Assembly: GCA_019187365.1 (NCBI GenBank)
Contig: JABARE010000020.1
Coordinates: 90,176-154,175, forward strand
Direction of reading: 5' to 3'
Length of the DNA: 64,000 bases
Origin: Saprospiraceae bacterium
GTDB taxonomy: Bacteria; Bacteroidota; Bacteroidia; Chitinophagales; Saprospiraceae
Positions 26,030-35,704 of the stretch are shown here, piece after piece. The notes under the pieces are model-generated. The model saw only the letters and a list, made by a program, of their open reading frames with translations. It made no database searches and was not told where the DNA came from. Each line of letters starts with the position of its first letter. The first letter of the stretch is position 1. The position numbers and the translations under genes are program-made.

Positions 26030-27592
26030 TCAGCGGATGTTTGCATTGACCTCCCAGTCCGCGCGCAACTCGGGCAGGTTAAAATAATAAACGGCCTCTG
26101 CCTGGGTCTTCTGCTGAAAGTTGCCCGGATCCCAGCGCCCGTTGCGGTCTCTGTCCTCGATCAGGCGAAGCCGGTATGTTCCGGGCAGGAGGTAACTAAA
26201 ATAAAGGTCTACCGGCCAGGTATCCAAGGCGACTTCAGCAGACCGGATGATCAGGTCTTCGAGCAGCAAATGTACGATGAAAGCCCGGCCTTCGGCGACG
26301 GAGTCGAGTTTGATGCGCAAGCTTCCAAAACTTCCTGCAGGAGGCACGATGATGCGAAATGTATCGGGCCGGTTAAATTGTCCGCCAGCATTGCGCATTG
26401 CCGCCGAATCAAGCATCAGCGCGCATTCTTTTCCCTGAGGCCAGTTCGCAAAAACATTGGTCTTGCGCGGGTCGGCTGTGTCGATCTCTACTCGCCGGAT
26501 CACCACCAGCGAATCGGAACAGCGGATGCGCGAAGCATCGACCGAGGTCAACGGCAGCACAGCCGACAGCACCAGGCTGTCGACCGGAGAGGGGCGGCTC
26601 GCCAACAGGAGCGGTGCGAAATCCGTGCCGGAAACCACCAGTGGACCGGAAACAAATGTATCGGTGTGCGATTCTGCTGTAATAACGAACGTTTGTTCGT
26701 TCCCGTCTCCATTCCAGATCACCAGGCTGTCTTCGCGCATCCACTCCCAGTATTGACGTCCGCTTCCCAGAATCTGAGGTGCTCCTGCCGGTGGCCGCGT
26801 AAATTTTACCTGCACCACGCCAGAGCGGATTCTGCTGCCGGCGGTGCGCAGCAAGGGAGCCTGCAGGCTCATCGCCAACGATTGAAACGGGGCTTCTTCT
26901 TCACCTTTCAATTCGACCGGTGCCGATGAAAAACCAACCGATTCTGCATTTCTGTCCAGTAGGAAATTTTTATTTCTATCTTCGAGTGCAAAGACTTCGT
27001 AGCGGCCGCCTGCCAGAAAGTCGAATGCGAACTCACCCTTCTCGTCTGTCCAGGTATAATACAGGGGTTTCCCTTGGAGCAAGGCGCTGTCTGTTCCCTC
27101 CCGGAAAAGGGCAACGAGCATGTCTCCAAAAGGTTTTCCGCTGAATGCCTCGGTTACGGCGCCACGCAACTTGAGCGAGTCGATGAAGTTTCCGGTGGAG
27201 AAAACGTAGTTCAGTTTCCGCTGGACATTGCCTTTGGTGATGTCTCGGATGGCTTCGCCAAACTGAAGGGTATAGGTCGTCTGTGGCAGGAGCACCTCGC
27301 GGTCGTCGAACGCAATGGAAAGCACTTTACCGCGGAGCTTTGTTTTCAGGGGAAATTCGACCGGGGGAGAGATGGCGATGTTTCCAATTGGATTGTCCAG
27401 TCTGATCCATTCGTCAAACTGCAGGCGGATCTCGCGACCGGAGAAATTGAGGTGCGGACTGGTTCCAGGCCACGCGGAGGCAAGCTGTGGCGGTGCCAGG
27501 TCTTCCGGACCTCCGGTGATGTTCTGGATGTTGGCGCAGGCTTGCAGAGACAAGGCGAGGCAGCAAAGCCTCAGACGGTTCAAAGGGCGCAT
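26030..27592 (-). CDS. Ig-like (SbsA-type) domain lipoprotein
   Basis: 520 residues from [19 protein letters not shown]; the lipobox LQAC makes Cys 19 the lipidated residue, followed by [18 protein letters not shown], the characteristic opening of this Bacteroidota family. An SbsA-type Ig domain spans about 30-135 ([42 protein letters not shown]), then a carboxypeptidase-regulatory-like fold ([22 protein letters not shown]) and a C-terminal [22 protein letters not shown] block. Outer-membrane surface or periplasmic face; function unknown. Constant neighbour of lptB-type genes would suggest an envelope role, not shown here. Confidence 0.85.
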   Translation of the reverse strand: MRPLNRLRLCCLALSLQACANIQNITGGPEDLAPPQLASAWPGTSPHLNFSGREIRLQFDEWIRLDNPIGNIAISPPVEFPLKTKLRGKVLSIAFDDREVLLPQTTYTLQFGEAIRDITKGNVQRKLNYVFSTGNFIDSLKLRGAVTEAFSGKPFGDMLVALFREGTDSALLQGKPLYYTWTDEKGEFAFDFLAGGRYEVFALEDRNKNFLLDRNAESVGFSSAPVELKGEEEAPFQSLAMSLQAPLLRTAGSRIRSGVVQVKFTRPPAGAPQILGSGRQYWEWMREDSLVIWNGDGNEQTFVITAESHTDTFVSGPLVVSGTDFAPLLLASRPSPVDSLVLSAVLPLTSVDASRIRCSDSLVVIRRVEIDTADPRKTNVFANWPQGKECALMLDSAAMRNAGGQFNRPDTFRIIVPPAGSFGSLRIKLDSVAEGRAFIVHLLLEDLIIRSAEVALDTWPVDLYFSYLLPGTYRLRLIEDRDRNGRWDPGNFQQKTQAEAVYYFNLPELRADWEVNANIR

Positions 27593-27596
27593 TCGG

Positions 27597-27604
27597 CAAA
27601 AATA
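27597..27604 (-). promoter_or_regulatory. Promoter -7 element TATTTTTG (minus strand)
   Basis: Perfect TAnnTTTG on the minus strand 4 bp before the chosen ATG of the Ig-like lipoprotein. It supports that start and again implies a leaderless transcript, but could be chance. Confidence 0.35.
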
Positions 27605-27648
27605 CAATGGCATGGCTTGAATCGCGTTGTACCTTCTCTGCAATGGCT

Positions 27649-28788
27649 TCATGCGGTTCTGCCCTTCCACTCGGTGGAAACGGGTAAAAGCGCGGAGAGT
27701 CCCGTTCCGATAAAGTACAGGTTGTGCAAGAGCCAGACGGGCAGAAAATAGGGATGCCAGCTCTTGAGGTGATAAAATTTTGTTGCGTGCGATTGCAGGA
27801 GGGCGTCGGCTGCGAATTGCAGCAGCATGGCTGCCAGTGAGACGAAGAGGAGAGGGCGAAAATTCGTGAGCATACCGGCGATCAATCCGGCGTGCCAGCT
27901 AATGCGTTGCAGCCAGACGAAGGCCGCAAGAACAAAGATGCGGTTCATTCCCATCCAGCGCAGCTTTCCGGCCCAGCGCAGCCGCTGCCTCATCAGCGCA
28001 CCCCATCCACCAACTGCCCGTGTATCCACCACCAGCGAAGGATTGTATGCGAACCGCAGACCTTCCGGGTGGAGTTCGCGCATCCGGCGAAGCAGGAACA
28101 CGTCGTCGCCGGAGGCAATGTCGTAATTGTGCTCGTAGGCATCGGCGAGCAGGAAGGATTCCCTCCGGTATGCCAGGTTGGCCCCGCTGCACAAATCGTG
28201 AGATCCGTGTACCATTCCGGCTGCATTGACCAAACCATTTGCGGTGAGGTCCAGCGCCTGAAAATATCCAAGCAGACCTTTGGGTGCTGCAATGCGCACC
28301 GGCCCACAAACCAGTTGCACACCTGGTTCGCAAAAATGTTCGAGCATTTCTTTTGCCCAACCCGGCGGAACGGTACAATCGGCATCGGTGGTGAGTATGA
28401 TGTCTCCATGGGCGTGCTGGACCCCGTAGGCAATCGCCTTTTTCTTTGATCCCTTGATGGTGGTGCGGCGATATACGCCCAATTGCATCAGCGAAAACCG
28501 GGGATCGTCGATGGCTTCCAGCACTGCGCAGGTGTCGTCGTCGGATTGGTCGTCGACGACGATGACTTCGAGCGAACCGAAAGGGTTGGATTGTTGGAGG
28601 CAGGATTGCGCGCAGGCGAGAATGTGGTCTTCCTCGTTGCGCGCTGCGACGACGATGCTGGCGGATAGCGCGGGACCTGAACTCACAGGCAGGGTGCGAT
28701 CGACTTTGCACCAGCGGAACAGGAGCCGCACGAGCACACCGCAATACAACAGGGAGAACAGCAAGGGTAGAACGGTCAGCGTCAACAC
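27649..28788 (-). CDS. Membrane glycosyltransferase family 2
   Basis: 379 residues: an N-terminal helix, a cytoplasmic GT-A domain (about 40-270) and two or three C-terminal helices. Motifs: SIVVAARNEE, VDDQSDDDT, TTDADCTVPPGW (D-x-D metal site), SGDDVFLLRRM and QRLRWAGKLRW (QxxRW, typical of processive enzymes). It transfers sugars from nucleotide donors to lipid or polysaccharide acceptors; the acceptor is unknown. The next gene on this strand, the Ig-like lipoprotein, begins after it; DUF4834 lies 8 bp upstream, so these are probably cotranscribed. Confidence 0.88.
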   Translation of the reverse strand: MLTLTVLPLLFSLLYCGVLVRLLFRWCKVDRTLPVSSGPALSASIVVAARNEEDHILACAQSCLQQSNPFGSLEVIVVDDQSDDDTCAVLEAIDDPRFSLMQLGVYRRTTIKGSKKKAIAYGVQHAHGDIILTTDADCTVPPGWAKEMLEHFCEPGVQLVCGPVRIAAPKGLLGYFQALDLTANGLVNAAGMVHGSHDLCSGANLAYRRESFLLADAYEHNYDIASGDDVFLLRRMRELHPEGLRFAYNPSLVVDTRAVGGWGALMRQRLRWAGKLRWMGMNRIFVLAAFVWLQRISWHAGLIAGMLTNFRPLLFVSLAAMLLQFAADALLQSHATKFYHLKSWHPYFLPVWLLHNLYFIGTGLSALLPVSTEWKGRTA

Positions 28789-28796
28789 GTCAGGGC

Positions 28797-29267
28797 TTAT
28801 TCGAAGAGGTCGTCGTAGCGGTGATCGGCTGCAACGGCCTGGCGTTGGCGCGTAGGGTTTTCTTCTGTTTTGGATTCAATTTCTTCGTACGGTGTAAACT
28901 GCGGATCCTGACCGATAGATGCGGTTTCCCGGGCAACGCGGCCAAAGCGTTTAAAGATCCAGGATTTCAGGATGAGCCCGATGAGGACGATGGGCAATCC
29001 AAGCAGGTTGATGGCGGCGCCAAGCAAGCCACTGACAGGCTGCTGGGCGATCTGGCGGCCAATGGTTTGAAGATGGGCTTTGAGCACGCGCGCGTCCATG
29101 ATCAGCAGGACGATGAGCAATATGGGAACGGCGTACCACAGCAGAAGGAACAGCTGGAAAAACAGATAGAAGAGCAGGGCGATGAGCAACAGGAACATCA
29201 GTCCACCGAGGAGGCGCTCCCCGTATGTTCTGCCGCTGGAGTAGTGGTAGGTTTTGAATGCGCCCAT
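28797..29267 (-). CDS. DUF4834-like membrane protein
   Basis: 156 residues from MGAFKTYHYSSGRTYGERLL (an ATG two codons earlier is also possible). One or two helices at about 22-58 (GLMFLLLIALLFYLFFQLFLLLWYAV and ILLIVLLIM), an amphipathic middle (INLLGLPIVLIGLILKSW) and an acidic, charged tail. Resembles the DUF4834 family of Bacteroidota inner-membrane proteins of unknown function. TAATTTTG at 29276-29283 on the minus strand is a -7 element 8 bp upstream of this start. Confidence 0.65.
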   Translation of the reverse strand: MGAFKTYHYSSGRTYGERLLGGLMFLLLIALLFYLFFQLFLLLWYAVPILLIVLLIMDARVLKAHLQTIGRQIAQQPVSGLLGAAINLLGLPIVLIGLILKSWIFKRFGRVARETASIGQDPQFTPYEEIESKTEENPTRQRQAVAADHRYDDLFE

Positions 29268-29275
29268 GTTCAACG

Positions 29276-29283
29276 CAAAATTA
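29276..29283 (-). promoter_or_regulatory. Promoter -7 element TAATTTTG (minus strand)
   Basis: Perfect TAnnTTTG in an AT-rich stretch immediately before the DUF4834 gene. A CAAAA run about 15 bp further upstream on the plus strand gives a weak TTTG -33 box. Confidence 0.45.
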
Positions 29284-29334
29284 AAAAAATGTATTAAACA
29301 AAATAATAATATGTATTAAAGACAGGCAGGGTGT

Positions 29335-31080
29335 TCAGGACAGGGCTGCTGGTGTCTGAAAATATTTTTCAAATAGCCTTTTGTAAAAACCCTGTGGAAG
29401 GCGCAAAAGTTCATCCGGTGGCCCGAATTCGACGATGCGGCCTTTTTCGAGTGCAAGTACCAGGTCTGCTTGCTGGATGGTCGAAAGCCGGTGCGCGATG
29501 ACAATGGAGCTGCGGTGCTCGACGAGTTTGCCCAATGCGGCTTGCAAAATGGATTCCGTTTCAGAATCCAGGGCGCTGGTCGCTTCGTCGAGTATGAGCA
29601 GGTCTGGATCGGTGAGCAAAGCGCGAACAAAGGAAATGAGCTGGCGTTGGCCCACGGAAAGGTTGGCGCCGCGTTCGGAGAGCACGTATCCATAGTCGCC
29701 CGGAAGCTGCATGATGTATGGGTGGGCCCCGATCGCTTTGCTTGCTTCGAGAACTTTTTCGAAGGGCAGGTCAGCATTTTTTAGCGTCATATTTTCGAGT
29801 ACCGTTCCCTGGAACAGAAAGAGATCCTGCAGCACGACGGCGATCCTGCTGCGCAGTTGCGAAAGCGGATATTCCCGGATGTCCCTGCCGGCGAGAAAAA
29901 TGTTTCCGTCGCTCATTTCATAAAGCCGGTTGATCAAGTTGATCAGACTGGTTTTTCCCGACCCCGTCGTGCCTACCACGGCGAGCATTTTGCCCTGGGG
30001 AAGGATAAAAGAAATGTCTTGCAGAGCATTGCGCGTGCCGTCATAACTAAAGCTCACCGAGCGGAATTCGAGGTCGCCTTTGAGGTGAGGGCCTTCGCGT
30101 GTGCCCTGGTCTTCATGGCTTTCGTCGACGTCCATCAAAGCAAAAACGCGGGAGGCGGCGAGCAGGCCCATTTGAAGCGTATTGAATTTATCGGCAAGTG
30201 TCCGCACCGGTTGGAACAGCCGGGTGAGGTACATGGGGAAGGCGACGAGCTGGCCGATGGTGACCTCTCCGCCTATTACGCCTTGGGCTCCCCACCACAC
30301 CATGAATCCAAGTGAAGCAGCAGATATGATCTCGACCACCGGAAAGAAAACGGCGTAGTAGAAAATGCCGTCGATGTTGGCTTGAGTGTATTCGCGGTTG
30401 ATTTTCCGGAATTTACTCAATACACGGTTCTCTGCGGCAAAGATCTGTACGGTCTTCATTCCGGTCAGGTGTTCCTGCAAAAAGGCATTCATCCTGGCTA
30501 CTTCGTTGCGCACCCGCTGGAAGGAGGCTTTGACTTTTTCCTTGAAAACGTAGCTGGCGATCAGCAGCAAAGGAAAGGATACGAGACAGATCAAAGTAAG
30601 TTTGACGCTGGTGTACAGCATCAGTCCGAGCACGGTGAACAGGGCCAGAGCATCGGCCAGGATGGTGATCAGGCCCTCTGAAAAGACTGAGTTTACGGTT
30701 TCCAGGTCGTTGATGACGCGCGTGGTGTTGGTGCCGACGGGTGTCCGGTCGAAATACGAAAGGCGCAGTCCGAGCAGGTGGTCGTAAATGCGCCTGCGCA
30801 GGTCGAGGATGATGTTTTGGCCGAGGGAGTTCGTCATCAGGGTAAAGGCGTAGCGGAAGGCCGAAAGGACCACGAGTGCGCCAAGGTAGTAGAGGGCAAG
30901 GCGTTGAAGCCCTGGAAGGTCCCTCTTCAGGATGTGCTCGTCGACCATGACGTTGGCCAGGTAGGGCATCCAGGCGTTGAGCGGCGCCATGGCCACCGCC
31001 AGCAGGGCCGATGTCCAGAAGAGGCCGCGGTAGGGCCTTACAAAAACGGCAAGTCTTTTGAGTACCTGGTAACCCGACAT
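29335..31080 (-). CDS. MsbA-like ABC exporter (fused permease and ATPase)
   Basis: 581 residues: six-helix ABC exporter domain (about 1-310) and ATPase (about 340-575). Motifs: Walker A VGTTGSGKTSL, Q-loop VLQDLFLFQG, signature NLSVGQRQLISFVRALL, Walker B LLILDEATSALDSETE, H-loop IAHRLSTI. This half-transporter type works as a homodimer or heterodimer and flips lipids or exports drugs or peptides; MsbA moves lipid A core. The glycosyltransferase neighbour is consistent with lipid export but does not prove it. Confidence 0.9.
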   Translation of the reverse strand: MSGYQVLKRLAVFVRPYRGLFWTSALLAVAMAPLNAWMPYLANVMVDEHILKRDLPGLQRLALYYLGALVVLSAFRYAFTLMTNSLGQNIILDLRRRIYDHLLGLRLSYFDRTPVGTNTTRVINDLETVNSVFSEGLITILADALALFTVLGLMLYTSVKLTLICLVSFPLLLIASYVFKEKVKASFQRVRNEVARMNAFLQEHLTGMKTVQIFAAENRVLSKFRKINREYTQANIDGIFYYAVFFPVVEIISAASLGFMVWWGAQGVIGGEVTIGQLVAFPMYLTRLFQPVRTLADKFNTLQMGLLAASRVFALMDVDESHEDQGTREGPHLKGDLEFRSVSFSYDGTRNALQDISFILPQGKMLAVVGTTGSGKTSLINLINRLYEMSDGNIFLAGRDIREYPLSQLRSRIAVVLQDLFLFQGTVLENMTLKNADLPFEKVLEASKAIGAHPYIMQLPGDYGYVLSERGANLSVGQRQLISFVRALLTDPDLLILDEATSALDSETESILQAALGKLVEHRSSIVIAHRLSTIQQADLVLALEKGRIVEFGPPDELLRLPQGFYKRLFEKYFQTPAALS

Positions 31081-31107
31081 GGAAGCAAGGGGGGAGGGCG
31101 TTTCAGA

Positions 31108-31818
31108 TCAGAGCAACCCTTCGTCCGCAAAGCTATAATATTTATCGTCGGCGACGATGATGTGGTCGAGCACGGCCAGGTCGAGGTGCTGGGCCGCCTG
31201 TTTCATTTTGTGGGTGAGCTCAACATCCTGGTTGCTCGGTTTGCGCGTTCCGGAGGGGTGGTTGTGTATGAGAATGAGCCCTGTGCAGCGGCAGTCCAGT
31301 GCCCGGCGAAAGATGATGCGGGCATCGGCCACCGTACCGGTGAGTCCGCCCTTACTGAAATTCTCGAGTGCGATCATCTTGTTGGACTTGCTGAGGAAAA
31401 GCACCCAGAATTCCTCGTGGCTGAGATCTTGCAATTTTGATTTGACCAGTTGGTAGGCATCCTGGCTGGAACATACCTGGGCTTTTTGAAGGGCTTCAGA
31501 GAATTGCCGCCGCCGGCCAAGTTCGAGGGCCGCTTCCACGAGCAGAGCTTTCGCCGGTCCGATGCCCCGGATGCCGGTGAGCTGGCCGTGGTCCTGTTTG
31601 CCCAATTCGATGAGGTTGTTTTGGCTATGCTCGAGCAATTCCCTGGCGAGGTCCACTGCGCTGGTGCGCCGGGTTCCGGAGCCGAGTACGATGGCGAGCA
31701 GCTCAGCATCCGAAAGAGCCGACTTCCCCTTCGTCAGCAACTTTTCCCTTGGCCGCTCGTCCTCAGCCCAACACTTGATGGGCAGGTGGTTCTGGTATTC
31801 TCCCGACATGATGGACAT
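31108..31818 (-). CDS. radC: RadC-family JAB-domain protein
   Basis: 236 residues with helix-hairpin-helix N-terminal part (LTGIRGIGPAKALLVEAALELGRR, residues 79-102) and a JAMM metal motif H185-N-H187-PSGTRKPSNQD198. Named RadC by history; the DNA-repair role is doubtful and the JAB fold points to a metalloprotease-like or nucleic-acid role. A second ATG four codons in is possible. TAATTTTG lies at 31832-31839 on the minus strand. Confidence 0.93.
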   Translation of the reverse strand: MSIMSGEYQNHLPIKCWAEDERPREKLLTKGKSALSDAELLAIVLGSGTRRTSAVDLARELLEHSQNNLIELGKQDHGQLTGIRGIGPAKALLVEAALELGRRRQFSEALQKAQVCSSQDAYQLVKSKLQDLSHEEFWVLFLSKSNKMIALENFSKGGLTGTVADARIIFRRALDCRCTGLILIHNHPSGTRKPSNQDVELTHKMKQAAQHLDLAVLDHIIVADDKYYSFADEGLL

Positions 31819-31831
31819 TGCAAAGTGGCTT

Positions 31832-31859
31832 CAAAATTAAATTCTCCGGCTTGGGCAAA
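31832..31859 (-). promoter_or_regulatory. Promoter of radC: TTTG and TAATTTTG
   Basis: Minus-strand -7 TAATTTTG (31832-31839) with TTTG (31856-31859) 16 bp upstream, slightly shorter than the usual 17-21 spacing. Confidence 0.5.
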
Positions 31860-32033
31860 AGCCATGAACCAATGAACTTCGTCTGCGTTCTATCCAATGA
31901 CCCAGTCCGCTGATTGAGCAGGTTGCAGAAATGCAACCATCGTCGAGGCTGCAGGTGCAGCCGGCAAATTGCAAACTCGCAGTAACGCTTCCTCGGGATT
32001 TTCCGGAGCACGCGGGTTGATCGGCACTTGTCG

Positions 32034-32041
32034 TAGCTTTG
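32034..32041 (+). promoter_or_regulatory. Promoter -7 element TAGCTTTG
   Basis: Perfect TAnnTTTG 21 bp before the ATG at 32063, in the divergent gap with radC. Confidence 0.5.
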
Positions 32042-32062
32042 TATGTCGGTTGAATCTGATAA

Positions 32063-32566
32063 ATGATGGGCAATTCGCCATTTGAAAAATACCTCAGTTA
32101 CTTTCCACCGATGGAGTTGCCGGTAACCGTGCAATACGATGATCTGTACCGGTACAACCGGGAAAACGACGCAATTCCCGATGGATTGATGGATGTTTTT
32201 CTGGTACCCCATCTCGATTTTGTGCCCGACGAAATGACGGAATTCATGCCTTGCTTTCACTTTATTGGTGAGGGGGGCATGATCCATTGCGTCATCTGGT
32301 CCGGCAGGCTGATGCGCCACTCGTTTTATGTGATGAATTATACATCCCACGGGCAGTTTCTCAGTCAGGCGGAGATCGCCGGGTTTTATGCGGTGGACAA
32401 AGATGTATTTCAGCGGATGGCGCACATCGGAGAAGAAGGCGAAATTTCCATTGTTGAGACCAACCTCAGCACCCTGGAGAGCACCATCTCCATAGACCAC
32501 ACGACTAAATGGCAACTGCACATTCTGCCGGACGGAGCAATCCGCAAAATTCCGGTCGAATGGTAG
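32063..32566 (+). CDS. Conserved protein of unknown function
   Basis: 167 residues (or 166 from the second Met). No signal peptide, no membrane segment, acidic. Segments FEKYLSYFPPMELPVTVQYDD, IPDGLMDVFLVPHLDF and GGMIHCVIWSGRLMRHSFYVMNY look like an alpha/beta fold with buried aromatics; I recognise no family. It precedes RNase R by 25 bp in the same direction and is probably cotranscribed with it, hinting at an RNA- or stress-related role, which is only context. Confidence 0.7.
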   Translation: MMGNSPFEKYLSYFPPMELPVTVQYDDLYRYNRENDAIPDGLMDVFLVPHLDFVPDEMTEFMPCFHFIGEGGMIHCVIWSGRLMRHSFYVMNYTSHGQFLSQAEIAGFYAVDKDVFQRMAHIGEEGEISIVETNLSTLESTISIDHTTKWQLHILPDGAIRKIPVEW

Positions 32567-32591
32567 TAGCTACACACCCGAACAAATAGAA

Positions 32592-34745
32592 ATGCACGAA
32601 AAAAAATCGAAAAAAGGTCGCAAGAAGAGGAATGGAAAGCCGAAAGGCAATCCACTGCGGGAGCAGATCCTGGAGTTTCTTACCATCCACAAGACCAAGG
32701 AATACACCCCTTACCAAATTGCCAAGAGGCTTCGCGTCCCCGACCCTGAGCGCGTCATCGAGCAGCTGGGAAAGCTGGTAAAAAGTGGACGACTGAAAGA
32801 GACGTCCAAACAGCGATATGCCATGCGTGCTCCGCAGACGGAAGAAGGTTCGGGAAAGCTGGTTGAAGGTTATGTCGATATGGCGAAGGCAGGTTTTGCC
32901 TTTATCATATGCCAGGATGGCGCGCGCGACATTTACGTGGCGCCGGGAAACCTTCGTGGCGCGGATGACGGAGACCTGGTGCAAGTTGCGCTTACGGGTC
33001 GCCGGGCTGCCCGGCCCGAGGGTGTTGTTCAGCGGGTCTTGCAGCGTGCCCGCACCCAAATCGTTGGAATCGTGCGCTTTTTTTCCAAGGCGCCTGTAGC
33101 GGTTGCGCAGAACGGGCGCAGGTTGTATGAAGTTCAGGTTAAGATTCCCGAAAACCTGATCGTCGAAGAATACGACCGGGTGATCGTGCAGATCACGCAT
33201 TACAAGGAAAAGCCCCGAGATGTCATGAAAGGCGTGGTGATCCGAAATCTGGGAAGAGATCATTCGACCGACGTTGAAATGCAAAGCATTTTGGCAGACA
33301 AGGGCTTCCCTCTGGAGTGGAGTCCAAAGATCATGGCACAGGTGGCAGCCATACCCGGTGTGGTTTTGCCCGAAGCCGGACGGCGCGATCTGCGAGGGTG
33401 GACCACGTTTACCATCGATCCTTACGACGCAAAAGATTTCGACGATGCCCTGTCTGTCCACCGCGACGAAAAGGGCAAACTGCACATTGGCGTGCACATT
33501 GCCGACGTTTCTCATTATGTTCCGGAAGGGAGCGCCCTCGACCTGGAAGCCCGCTACCGGGGAAATTCCGTTTACCTGGTGGATCGCGTGTTGCCGATGC
33601 TTCCGGAGAAATTGTCTAACGAGTTGTGCTCACTCCGCCCGCGGGAAGACAAGCATTGTTTTTCAGTTGTTTTTGCGTTGAACGAGAACTACCGCGTTAC
33701 CCACCACTGGATAGGCAAAACGCTGATCCATTCCGACCGGCGGTTTACTTATGAGGAGGCCCAGCAGCTCATAGAAGGGCAAAGCGACCCGTTGGCAGAA
33801 CAGGTGCAACTGCTTAACGACATCGCAGGCAGCCACCGCAAAAGGCGGATTGCCCAGGGTGCCATCGACTTCGATACCGAGGAGGTAAAATTCCGCCTGG
33901 ACGTGGCAGGGAATCCGGTTGCGCTTGAGGTCAAGGAGCGCAAAGAAGCCCACATGCTCGTCGAAGAATTCATGCTGCTTGCCAACCGGACGGTTGCGGA
34001 GTTCATTCAGCGCAAGCAGGCGCAAGCACAGCGCATACCGTTCGTCTACCGGGTACACGACAAACCGGATCCGGAAAAGCTCGAATTGTTTCAAACCTAT
34101 GCACGCGAATTGGGGGTCTACCTCGATTTCAGCACCCCCGCGAAAGTGGCTGCGTCGCTCAACCGGCTTGCCGGACTGGCCAGGCAGGACCCAAAATACA
34201 AGGTACTTCAGCCACTGGGGATAAGGGCAATGGCCAAGGCATTGTATAGCACAGAGAACATCGGTCACTACGGCCTGGGCTTTGAGCATTACGCGCACTT
34301 CACTTCCCCGATCCGGAGATATGCCGACCTCATCGTACACCGCATACTCGAAAAGAACCTGAAGACCGTGCAGCGCGAAGAGCAGGAAGGGCTTGAGCGG
34401 ACCTGCCTGCACATATCCAATCAGGAGCGCAAGGCCATGGAGGCGGAACGGGCTTCGAACCGCTATTTTCAAGTTTTGTTTATGAAGGCGCACATCGGCG
34501 AGGTCTTCGAAGGGCAGGTGAGCGGGATGAGTGAGCGGGGCCTTTATGTAAGTCTTGGCGACACCCATTGCGAGGGGGTTTTACCCTACGGTGCCATGGC
34601 GGGAGAGATGTCGCTGCACAGCAGCCGGATGCACGCCCACTCAGAAAGCGGCGGCCGCAAATGGACTTTTGGAGACAAGATTCATGTCAAGCTGGTGGAC
34701 GCCGACCTCGACGACCGGGAACTTCTTCTGAGTGCAGAGTTGTAA
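32592..34745 (+). CDS. rnr: Ribonuclease R
   Basis: 717 residues. Lysine-rich tail (KKSKKGRKKRNGKPKG), a winged-helix (TPYQIAKRLRVPDPERVIEQLGKL), cold-shock domains (about 85-230), the RNB catalytic domain with TIDPYDAKDFDDAL near 274-288 (metal-binding aspartates) and HIADVSHYV, FTSPIRRYADLIVHR, and a C-terminal S1 domain (GEVFEGQVSGMSERGLYVSL). It degrades structured RNA 3' to 5'. Length and order match the family. Confidence 0.95.
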   Translation: MHEKKSKKGRKKRNGKPKGNPLREQILEFLTIHKTKEYTPYQIAKRLRVPDPERVIEQLGKLVKSGRLKETSKQRYAMRAPQTEEGSGKLVEGYVDMAKAGFAFIICQDGARDIYVAPGNLRGADDGDLVQVALTGRRAARPEGVVQRVLQRARTQIVGIVRFFSKAPVAVAQNGRRLYEVQVKIPENLIVEEYDRVIVQITHYKEKPRDVMKGVVIRNLGRDHSTDVEMQSILADKGFPLEWSPKIMAQVAAIPGVVLPEAGRRDLRGWTTFTIDPYDAKDFDDALSVHRDEKGKLHIGVHIADVSHYVPEGSALDLEARYRGNSVYLVDRVLPMLPEKLSNELCSLRPREDKHCFSVVFALNENYRVTHHWIGKTLIHSDRRFTYEEAQQLIEGQSDPLAEQVQLLNDIAGSHRKRRIAQGAIDFDTEEVKFRLDVAGNPVALEVKERKEAHMLVEEFMLLANRTVAEFIQRKQAQAQRIPFVYRVHDKPDPEKLELFQTYARELGVYLDFSTPAKVAASLNRLAGLARQDPKYKVLQPLGIRAMAKALYSTENIGHYGLGFEHYAHFTSPIRRYADLIVHRILEKNLKTVQREEQEGLERTCLHISNQERKAMEAERASNRYFQVLFMKAHIGEVFEGQVSGMSERGLYVSLGDTHCEGVLPYGAMAGEMSLHSSRMHAHSESGGRKWTFGDKIHVKLVDADLDDRELLLSAEL

Positions 34746-34783
34746 ATCATTGATTGACAAACTTTTGTTGCAAAAAACGGGAG

Positions 34784-34819
34784 TTTTGGCCCGCCGTTGC
34801 CCAAATTTCCTTACCTTTG
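34784..34819 (+). promoter_or_regulatory. Promoter of the GT5-like gene: TTTTG and TACCTTTG
   Basis: -7 element TACCTTTG (34812-34819) with TTTTG (34784-34788) 23 bp upstream, at the long end of the allowed spacing. Lies 34 bp before the ATG at 34854 and likely drives the GT5/DUF4270/glmS run. Confidence 0.6.
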
Positions 34820-34853
34820 CACTCCATTTTGGAAATTCAAAGGAATTTGGCGT

Positions 34854-35660
34854 ATGACGAATAAAACGAGGATCCTTTTCATTACCCAGGAGATGGATCC
34901 ATACCTCGATTTGTCAGGGATCGGGTCCCTCATCCAGAAGTTACCGGCGTATGCGCAGGAAAACGGCATGGAGATCCGCATTTTGATGCCGCGCTTTGGG
35001 GTGATCAACGAGCGCCGCCACCGCCTCCACGAAGTGGTCAGGCTCTCCGGAATGAACATCATCATCAACGACGACGATTTCGCCCTGATCATCAAAGTAG
35101 CTTCGCTTCCAGGCTCGCGCATACAGGTCTATTTTCTCGACAACGACGAATTCTTCAAGCGAAAATCCGTATTCGCCGATGAAGCGGGACAATTGCACTC
35201 CGACAACCAGGACCGCATGGTCTTTTTTTGCAAAGGGGCGCTCGAGACGGTGCGCAAATTTGGATGGCCTCCCGATATCGTGCATTGTCACGGATGGATG
35301 ACCAGCCTCATCCCCTTTTATCTGAAAACCAGCTACAAGAACGACCCGGTTTTCAAGCATTCCAAAGTGGTATTCTCGGTATACGACCAAAACATCGAAT
35401 CGAGTTTTACAGAAGACTTTCTTAAAAAAGCCGCCATCAATAACCTCAAACCCGAGCAACTGCTTGCGTATCGCAACGGAACCGGTATCACCCTCGATAA
35501 AGGAGCCATTCAATACGCCGACGGCATCATCCAGGGAAGTCCGCAGATCGGTCAAGGCGCGGAATCAGCCATCCAGGCTTCGGAAAAGCCGTTCCTGCGA
35601 ACCGAAGGGGAAGAATATTTGCCCAGCTACATGGAGTTTTACAAGAATCTCGTACAGTAG
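34854..35660 (+). CDS. Short glycogen/starch-synthase-like protein (GT5 domain only)
   Basis: 268 residues from MTNKTRILFITQEMDPYLDL. It matches only the N-terminal Rossmann domain of GT5 glycogen synthases: SGIGSLIQKLPAYAQENGMEIRILMPRFG, KGALETVRKFGWPPDIVHCHGWMTSLIPFYLKT (the HCHGW block) and VVFSVYDQNIESSF. The canonical KTGG ADP-glucose loop near the start is replaced by DLSGIG, and the C-terminal nucleotide-binding domain is missing, so ordinary glycogen synthase activity is doubtful. This short form next to a DUF4270 gene is a recurring Bacteroidota arrangement. Confidence 0.88.
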   Translation: MTNKTRILFITQEMDPYLDLSGIGSLIQKLPAYAQENGMEIRILMPRFGVINERRHRLHEVVRLSGMNIIINDDDFALIIKVASLPGSRIQVYFLDNDEFFKRKSVFADEAGQLHSDNQDRMVFFCKGALETVRKFGWPPDIVHCHGWMTSLIPFYLKTSYKNDPVFKHSKVVFSVYDQNIESSFTEDFLKKAAINNLKPEQLLAYRNGTGITLDKGAIQYADGIIQGSPQIGQGAESAIQASEKPFLRTEGEEYLPSYMEFYKNLVQ

Positions 35661-35704
35661 CGCGTTTGAACCGGATGGGATTTGCAAAAAAAATCCAGGG
35701 CGCT

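Noticed and set aside
26685..26702. AACGAAC/GTTCGTT inverted repeat
   Set aside because: Lies inside the Ig-like lipoprotein coding region and is short, so it is probably chance rather than one of the junction palindromes.
34854..35660. Functional glycogen synthase
   Set aside because: Second Rossmann domain and the KTGG loop are missing; kept only as a GT5-like protein.
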